Of a stretch of DNA of 64,000 nucleotides, positions 58,611 through 64,000 are shown one piece after another. The number at the start of each line of letters is the position of its first letter. Within the stretch, counting starts at the first letter, position 1. The translations under genes were made by a program, and so were the position numbers. Under the pieces are notes generated by a model, which had not been told where the DNA came from, did no database searches, and saw nothing but the letters and a program-made list of their open reading frames with translations. Origin of the DNA: Epiperipatus broadwayi (lineage: Eukaryota; Onychophora; Udeonychophora; Euonychophora; Peripatidae); assembly GCA_028023455.1 (NCBI GenBank), contig JAQFVV010006197.1, forward strand, positions 18,099,254-18,163,253, given 5' to 3'.

Positions 58611-59690
58611 AGTATTTTGCTATACTTAGAGTTCAACAGAAAGTGATCACTTTTAATTTATGCAACCAAGACTTTACATATGTTCGTTATGTAGACGATA
58701 TTTTTATAATAACCTCTAAAGATAATATTTTAAACATACAACGTGATCTTTCAACCAAACTTTCATTCACCATCACATATGAAAATAATAAATAACTTAA
58801 ATATCTAGACCTCTCTTTATCGAGAAATCGCCATTTAATAGATTACAAAATGATTGTCAAACCATTTGAAATTCGAAGCTGTATCCACTTTAACTCACCT
58901 GCATAAATTTGCTGGCCTTAATGCATTTTTGTTCAGAAACTTTTATTTATGTAAATACGAGGCAGACAGGAAAAAAAAACAAACAACTATATTAAAGATC
59001 TATTAGCAGCAGGGTTCAAATTTAAATTATTAAAAATAAAATCACTAAATTTCATAATACAATAAGGCACCTCGCACCAATCTACCAGGAATAACAATCC
59101 CCTACATTTCTAAAATATCTAACAAACTAACGAAAGCATTAACTGATAAATTCAACATAGCATTTAGAACTCCACCTAATTCTAATAGATTGATTAACAA
59201 TTCTAAAGACCACATTGATCGATCGTTCACTCCACACGTGGTATACTCTATTGCCTGCCCTCAGGCCGGATGCCCGCTATATATTATGGTGAAACGAAAG
59301 CTCCAATCAACACTAGACTGGCTCAACATCTTTACACATATAACAGAGCTCAGAGGAACAGCAACACAAACTCTGTATTTTTGGAACATGCTAAACAATC
59401 TGGACGCAATTTCACACCTGCCAATTCCATAATATTGTGCTCAGAATCAAACGATCATAAAAGAAAAATAAAGGAGGCATTTTACATTAATGGAAACATC
59501 CATGTTATTAATAGGAAAGACACTTGCTTCGAAATCTCGAAGAAATGGGCTACGTAATACTATCTTATTTGAATATTTGCATATATTTTATTATACATTT
59601 TATGAAGGCTATGAATATGAGGCATGGATCCTCGAAAACGTTAAGCCGATAAACTTTAATAGTAATTTATATATTCTTCTTTATTAACAA
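58611..59690 (+). pseudogene. Penelope-like element, RT 3' half and GIY-YIG endonuclease
   Basis: The RT catalytic block FTYVRYVDDIFIITSKDN (DD at 58694-58699) is followed by KLSFTITYEN and a LDLSLSRN...VKPFEIRSCIHFNSP stretch, matching the PLE RT end (family form: LDv.i.r...YRKPT....YLHF.S). Then ALTDKFNIAFRTPPNSNRLI, VVYSIACPQAGCP and, after a frameshift near 59270, AIYYGETKAPINTRLAQHL: the GIY-YIG endonuclease with its C-x-x-x-C linker, Tyr pair, Arg and His. Stops occur near 58796 and 58905. The element lacks its 5' half (no KIHK block upstream). A hammerhead remnant overlaps the 3' end at 59607. Confidence 0.92.
59607..59647 (+). ncRNA. Decayed PLE hammerhead
   Basis: Stem I GGCT (59607-59610)/AGCC (59644-59647); stem II GAGG-CATGGAT-CCTC; GAAA (59633-59637 region); stem III AACGTT, a perfect palindrome; A17 then AGCC. 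The core box is spoiled: ATGAATATGA stands where CTGATGA is expected, as if C3 changed and three bases were inserted. The position at the 3' end of a GIY-YIG PLE is where such ribozymes are known. Confidence 0.6.
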
Positions 59691-60529
59691 TTATAAATAA
59701 CTGTTTTTTGTTACATAATATTGAGAAGTAAAACTATATTTATCAGCTATTGAGTTATTTTTATATGTATTTATTTGTTTCTATATTAGTTATATTTACG
59801 TAAATAAATTTGATATTTTCTTATCGCTGGTTTTTCATTTCAATTCATATATTCATCTAATTCCATATCTTAATTTGAAGTTATAAACCATAAGTAGCAA
59901 TTATTAGGGTCAAATATTTCATAATATATTATGATTATTAATTCTGATAAAGTAGCAATGAGAATCCACTCTTAGGATTTGTATTTCCAGTGTGTCGGCC
60001 ATCATAAGCTTACATGTAACAGAAAGCAAACTCTAGCAAGATTCATGTTAAATAGATATTCTAGCTCAAATGGTACACATGAATTAAAAATATTTGTAAG
60101 TCTGGATAAAGAAAAAATAAATGAATTTAAATCCTCTTTATCATGCTCTGTTTTATAAATATTATTTTATAGATTTAGAATTGACCATGCTATCTATGTA
60201 TATTCATTTGTGTTGTATAGCTTATTTATATAAAAATGGCCTTAATAGAATATAATGTTACATAAAAATAAACTTTTTCAATATGTGGAATATATATTTT
60301 ATTTTGGATTCTTTCTTTTAGTTGTTGCAATAAATATAAACAATTGGTGAATATTAGTACACTCTATTGCAAATATTATTAAAAATTTATGATTCTGAAG
60401 CAGTTAACTTATTTAAAAGTTCTTTTAATATTAAGGATGTGTGGGATGTAAGCGGAATTGTGAATAATATTTAGTAAACATTTATTGTTATCTTGTAATC
60501 CTTTACACTTGAGAAATCTGCTGTTAGCA
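59691..60529. other. AT-rich DNA, no feature recognised
   Basis: Possible PLE 3' untranslated end at the start; otherwise nothing recognised. Confidence 0.4.
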
Positions 60530-60542
60530 GTGAAATCATTGT

Positions 60543-60653
60543 CTTTTTTTTTTTTAAGTGTCATAGCATCAGCCGGGACGCGAACCCGCAACCCGGGCAA
60601 CTGCCTGCAAGTGCAAGGCAGTCGCGCTGATCTCTCGACCACCAATGTAAGAC
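60543..60653 (-). mobile_element. tRNA-derived SINE, copy 5, with 13-bp TSD
   Basis: On the - strand: GGTGGTCGAGAGATCAGCGC (A box), CTGCCTTGCACTTGCAGG, B box GGGTTCGCGTCCC, GGCTGATGCTATGACAC and poly(A). Perfect flanking repeats GTGAAATCATTGT (60530-60542 and 60654-60666). The best preserved copy, with intact A- and B-box-like sequences, so a recent insertion. Confidence 0.95.
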
Positions 60654-60666
60654 GTGAAATCATTGT

Positions 60667-61218
60667 TTGGGTTTTAGTGTTTATTTTCTTTAACTAGTCT
60701 GGTTGAGTTGTAAATTTGGGGTAATTATGATTATTTTATTGATTAGTTTAGCTTTAGGCTTTTAATGTTTACACATATATAAATCATGTGAGAGAAAACA
60801 ATCGTTCAGACATGTACTGTTGGTATTAATTTGTTTGCACTCAGCCTTTAGTGTGAAAAGAATGATCTGTTATTTTATAAATGATAGCTGTTAATGATTG
60901 TAAAGCTTATATTTGCAATAGAGTATGCTAAAATCTACCTACTGATTAATATATTCTATTTGCAAATATTATTTATTAATATCATCATTACACAAACTCT
61001 TTCAGTGATGGTTTCAGAGAATTTTAAATAACAATAAATAGTTAAAAAATAATTAAATACCAAAAGTTAATCTACTGATAATGATTACACATAATTATAC
61101 ATAGTTGAACCATATATATTGATTTTAAAATGAATAAAATATTAAAGATGGTAATTCTAAAAATTTATAAATATGTCAACTCCTATACGTAATAATAATA
61201 TAGTGATAAATATATATT
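60667..61218. other. AT-rich DNA, no feature recognised
   Basis: Nothing recognised. Confidence 0.4.
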
Positions 61219-61415
61219 TAATATAGTGGAAGAAAGTTACTCTTCACACGTGCTAGAAAATTGACACACTCTCATCAATAAATATTTTAAAAGAATAGGT
61301 GCAATAATTATTGACTGTGTCTAAATTAGAACTTGAATTTATTATGAGCCTGATTTTTAAATCAGCATATTACTTGCACAAATTCAGTTTATATATTACA
61401 GGAAAGAAAAAAAAT

Positions 61416-61605
61416 GGTGCTATTTTAGTATGCAATTTCACGTGACCCGAGTTGTAAATATTTTACAACTTTTTGCCTTCAAATTAGTCATGTGACCCAA
61501 GTTCTAAATTTTTTGCGTACTTTTTTATCACATAGATGTGTCAAATGACGTTTTTGATCATTTTTGAAATTCAAAATGGCGGAGATCACATACTAAAATA
61601 GCACC
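61416..61605. mobile_element. 190-bp MITE
   Basis: Perfect 17-bp terminal inverted repeats GGTGCTATTTTAGTATG. The interior has two related segments (GTGACCC.AGTT.TAAAT.TTTT). Flanks are A-rich, so a target duplication cannot be called. GG-starting termini may suggest a Merlin or hAT link, unproven. Confidence 0.8.
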
Positions 61606-61707
61606 GAAAAAGTTTTTTATTTCTAAATATCTGCAATACTGATTCTTGTTAGCTTGTATTTACATATATAATAAATATAGGAATTAACTGAAAGAAATAT
61701 AAAAAAA

Positions 61708-61831
61708 TACTAATAAAAAAAAAGACATAATTACTTCTCTATAAAGTTGATTTAATATTTCAAGCAGCAGACTGGTTTTCATTGAAATATTAAAGCTTTA
61801 CAGAGAAATAATTGTGTTTTTTTATTAGTAT
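61708..61831. repeat. Hairpin repeat, arms about 50 bp
   Basis: Left arm ATACTAATAAAAAAAAAGAC...TTTAATATTTCAA (61707-61762) and right arm (61782-61832) are inverted copies, with a loop containing GCAGCAGACTGG. Confidence 0.85.
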
Positions 61832-61995
61832 ATATATATATTTGTAATATTGTGGAAGAAAATTACTTTTCACCCTTGCACTAGAAACTTGACACACTTC
61901 CACCAATGTTTTAAAAGCAGAGATGGCCCACCTATGCTTAGAAATAAACCAACAATTATTGACTGTTTAGAGTTTGATATTATGATCTGATACAA

Positions 61996-63581
61996 AGATA
62001 GATCAATTCATACATTCATTGTTGCATGATGCAAAAGTGTGTATGAAACAATCTAAATTTAATCATCATAAAGCATAAAATTAGAGTCATAAGCATGGTA
62101 TTGCAATCTAGTAATAACTATTCATATAAAAAGATAATATAGCTAGAAATTATTTTTTAGTATTAATTTCCTTTTAGCTATGATGAAAAACAACTTTATG
62201 AAAATGTCTTTCAACATTCACATGTCTAAAATATAACTTCTCAACAAGGAAATGATGCCTTGCCATGCCTCATAGTTAATGTTCTGAAAACAGATAATGT
62301 GAAATTTAATTTATTATCTGTCTTGATGGGGATTTGTTCCCATCACTCAAAAGTTTTCATAGCTTGTTGAAATAAAATAGTATACCATTCAAAGAACCAA
62401 AGTTGGAGATTAATCGCAAGTATAACTAATAAAGCAATTAAAAATGATGTAAAGAAATATTAAAAGACTATTACATTGAAGACATATCTAAAAATATCTG
62501 AATGATAAGCTACTAATTATTAATCCTTAGCAAGCTATTTGTTTTTTGACTTGTATAAATGAAAAACTACTTGGGTCTGAACTTAATTTTCTTTATTATT
62601 GTATAGTATTTTATTACTTTTATTACTTAGTGGCTTTTATATTTATTGGATTTATTGGAACTTATATCCCCCACCCATCATAATTCAAATGCTTTTCATT
62701 TAGAGGGTTATGAGGAAATGCTATGCTATTTTGAATTACTGTGAAAAATTTATATACAATTGGTAGTCATGTTAATAACTAAAAATTGTTTGTATTTGCA
62801 AGATATGGCAAATTAAATTGTTTAATGAAAGCCAAACATTGCAGCCCTTTTATAAATAATCTTTTTCCTCTCACTCTTTAATTGAAAAAAGTATGCTAAT
62901 ATTTTTATCAGATATATTACATCTGTGTTTGGATATAACTACAAGTATTTTTTAATTAATCAAATCATTTTAATAAATTGTTATTTCAAGGTAAATTTAG
63001 AATCTGTGCCATTCTTATTTAAATCTTATTTTATTTTTATTGATTACTTAAATAGTTTATTTATGTTTCTGAGCATGATTATATTCTAAATTGGGAATAT
63101 GTCAGAATTTTAATGGATAAGGAACTTAGGATATTATAAAAGAAAGGTATTACTTTTTTGCAGGCAATATTACATAATTAAATAGATCTCCCAACATTAT
63201 AAATGAAATTATTAGAAGACATTACTCTTAGTTTGACGCTCACATAGATGGTTGTAAATTGATCATGATCATGAAATACAACAAGTGCTTCTTTTAGTAT
63301 TCTTCCATATGATCTTTATAAAATGGAAATAATTCTTCATCATTCTAATCATTAATTAAAAAGTGAGTTCAGGATCTCTATATTATACAAAATATGTAAT
63401 AACTTTTTCCCAGCTATTACATAAATGATGATCAATGTGGTAATATATATACACCCACACCTTATTTTTCCATTATAATATATTTATATGAAATAATTCT
63501 TATTATTTATTTATAGTGTATAACATGTTATAATTTCCCATTTAAAGCATTGCTTGTCAAATAAAATAAATTTTATTTTTT
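61996..63581. other. AT-rich DNA, no feature recognised
   Basis: No gene or repeat family recognised. Confidence 0.4.
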
Positions 63582-64000
63582 GCTATAATGGCTTTGACAA
63601 TTTTATATTGCTAAAGCTATTAATATATGGTGTATTTGAACTTAATTCAGTCCCATATGGCTATTTAAGTTAGATAGCTGGATTGGAAGACATATGGATG
63701 TCTGAAAAGTTCAGAGTTTCTACTTAATAGTTATACATTAGATAAAGTGCTGGGCTTGTCCTAGTATTTTTAATCTGATTGAATATCCTAGCACCTCATT
63801 GAGGATGCCAATAGCAGAAACCGGTCTGAGTATGGTGGTATTCTACAAAGCTTGTTAAGAGTTTGATTTGTGAGCTCTATATATAACATTTGTAAACAAG
63901 AGTTTATTAAATTAAGTCATGTGACATCTGACTTTAATTTTACTTTTTGCTATAATGGCTTTGGCAATTTTATATTGCTAAAGCTATTAATATATGGTGT
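63582..64000 (+). mobile_element. Tandem hammerhead repeat (retrozyme-like), runs off the window
   Basis: GCTATAATGGCTTTG.CAATT...AATATATGGTGT occurs at 63582-63633 and again at 63949-64000, 367 bp apart, so one full monomer plus the start of a second is visible. The monomer resembles the 5480-5780 unit (CCATAT..CTATTT.AGTTAGA.AGCTGG.TTGGAAGACAT, CCTAGCACCTCA). It holds hammerhead-like motif A8. No ORF. Confidence 0.8.
63795..63830 (+). ncRNA. Hammerhead-like motif A8
   Basis: Stem I CTCA/TGAG perfect; core TTGAGGA (two changes); stem II TGC-CAATA-GCA; GAAA at 63817-63820; stem III ACCGGT, a perfect palindrome; C17 at 63826. The fold is kept, the core is altered. Confidence 0.65.

Larger units (their letters stand above)
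61219..61995. repeat. Pair of direct repeats, about 120 bp each
   Basis: 61219-61345 and 61846-61990 share ATTGTGGAAGAAA.TTACT..TCAC, AGAAA.TTGACACACT, ATTTTAAAA and AATAATTATTGACTGT. The two inverted-repeat elements below lie between them. Confidence 0.8.

Noticed and set aside
60409-60697. Two overlapping frames of 84 and 70 codons
   Set aside because: Both run through the SINE at 60543-60653.
1-64000. CRISPR arrays, bacterial operons, rRNA genes, functional tRNA genes
   Set aside because: None found; tRNA-like sequences are SINE heads, and regular repeats are tandem or inverted mobile-element parts.

Overview
The window is AT-rich animal genomic DNA (by eye well under one third G+C), gene-poor and packed with decayed transposable elements. 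Animal origin is indicated by a spliced RING/B-box/coiled-coil/NHL gene with a 25.5 kb intron, tRNA-derived SINEs, RTE-type non-LTR elements, Penelope-like elements (PLEs) with a GIY-YIG endonuclease, and a Merlin DNA transposon. An invertebrate with a repeat-rich genome fits best; I cannot name the phylum from sequence alone.

The one host gene is a TRIM-NHL protein on the + strand. Exon 1 (23153-23361) encodes a complete C3HC4 RING. The last exon (48899-50462) encodes a zinc-binding B-box-like module, a coiled coil and an NHL propeller, ending at a stop. The splice phases match exactly and give a predicted protein of 590 residues. The intron holds SINEs, gag remnants, two non-LTR retrotransposon carcasses, foldback repeats and several self-cleaving RNA motifs.

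Region by region. 0.8-3.8 kb: a Penelope-like element (- strand) split by a 1.88 kb DNA transposon with 30-bp inverted termini and a perfect 8-bp target duplication. 5.3-5.9 kb: a tandem element with two hammerhead-like motifs 429 bp apart, between perfect 15-bp target duplications. 7.0-8.6 kb: a 5'-truncated RTE flanked by 175-bp direct repeats. 14.0-17.3 kb: an LTR retrotransposon remnant with a Gypsy-like gag start. 17.8-21.3 kb: a nearly full-length but broken RTE (- strand), itself invaded by foldback elements. 23.1-50.5 kb: the TRIM-NHL gene and its intron. 51.0-51.3 kb: a 343-bp palindrome with hammerheads on both strands. 55.1-55.5 kb: a 211-bp perfect tandem duplication. 55.8-57.8 kb: a Merlin element with termini. 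58.6-59.7 kb: a second PLE with a decayed hammerhead at its 3' end. 60.5 kb: a SINE with 13-bp target duplications. 61-64 kb: small inverted-repeat elements and a tandem hammerhead repeat running out of the window.

The most interesting theme is hammerhead self-cleaving ribozymes. Three structural groups recur: family A (at least eight copies, stem III around ACTAGT / ACCGGT / ACCAGCTGGT), family B (four copies, stem II ATGCTG-GTT-CAGCAT, with a covarying outer stem I), and a PLE-linked copy. Core residues, stems and short palindromic stem III match dimer-acting hammerheads known from PLEs and from the small circular-RNA 'retrozymes'. Here they lie in tandem monomers (about 370-430 bp) and at or near the centres of large palindromes. 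The PLEs present are candidate sources of the reverse transcriptase for such elements; this link is inference.
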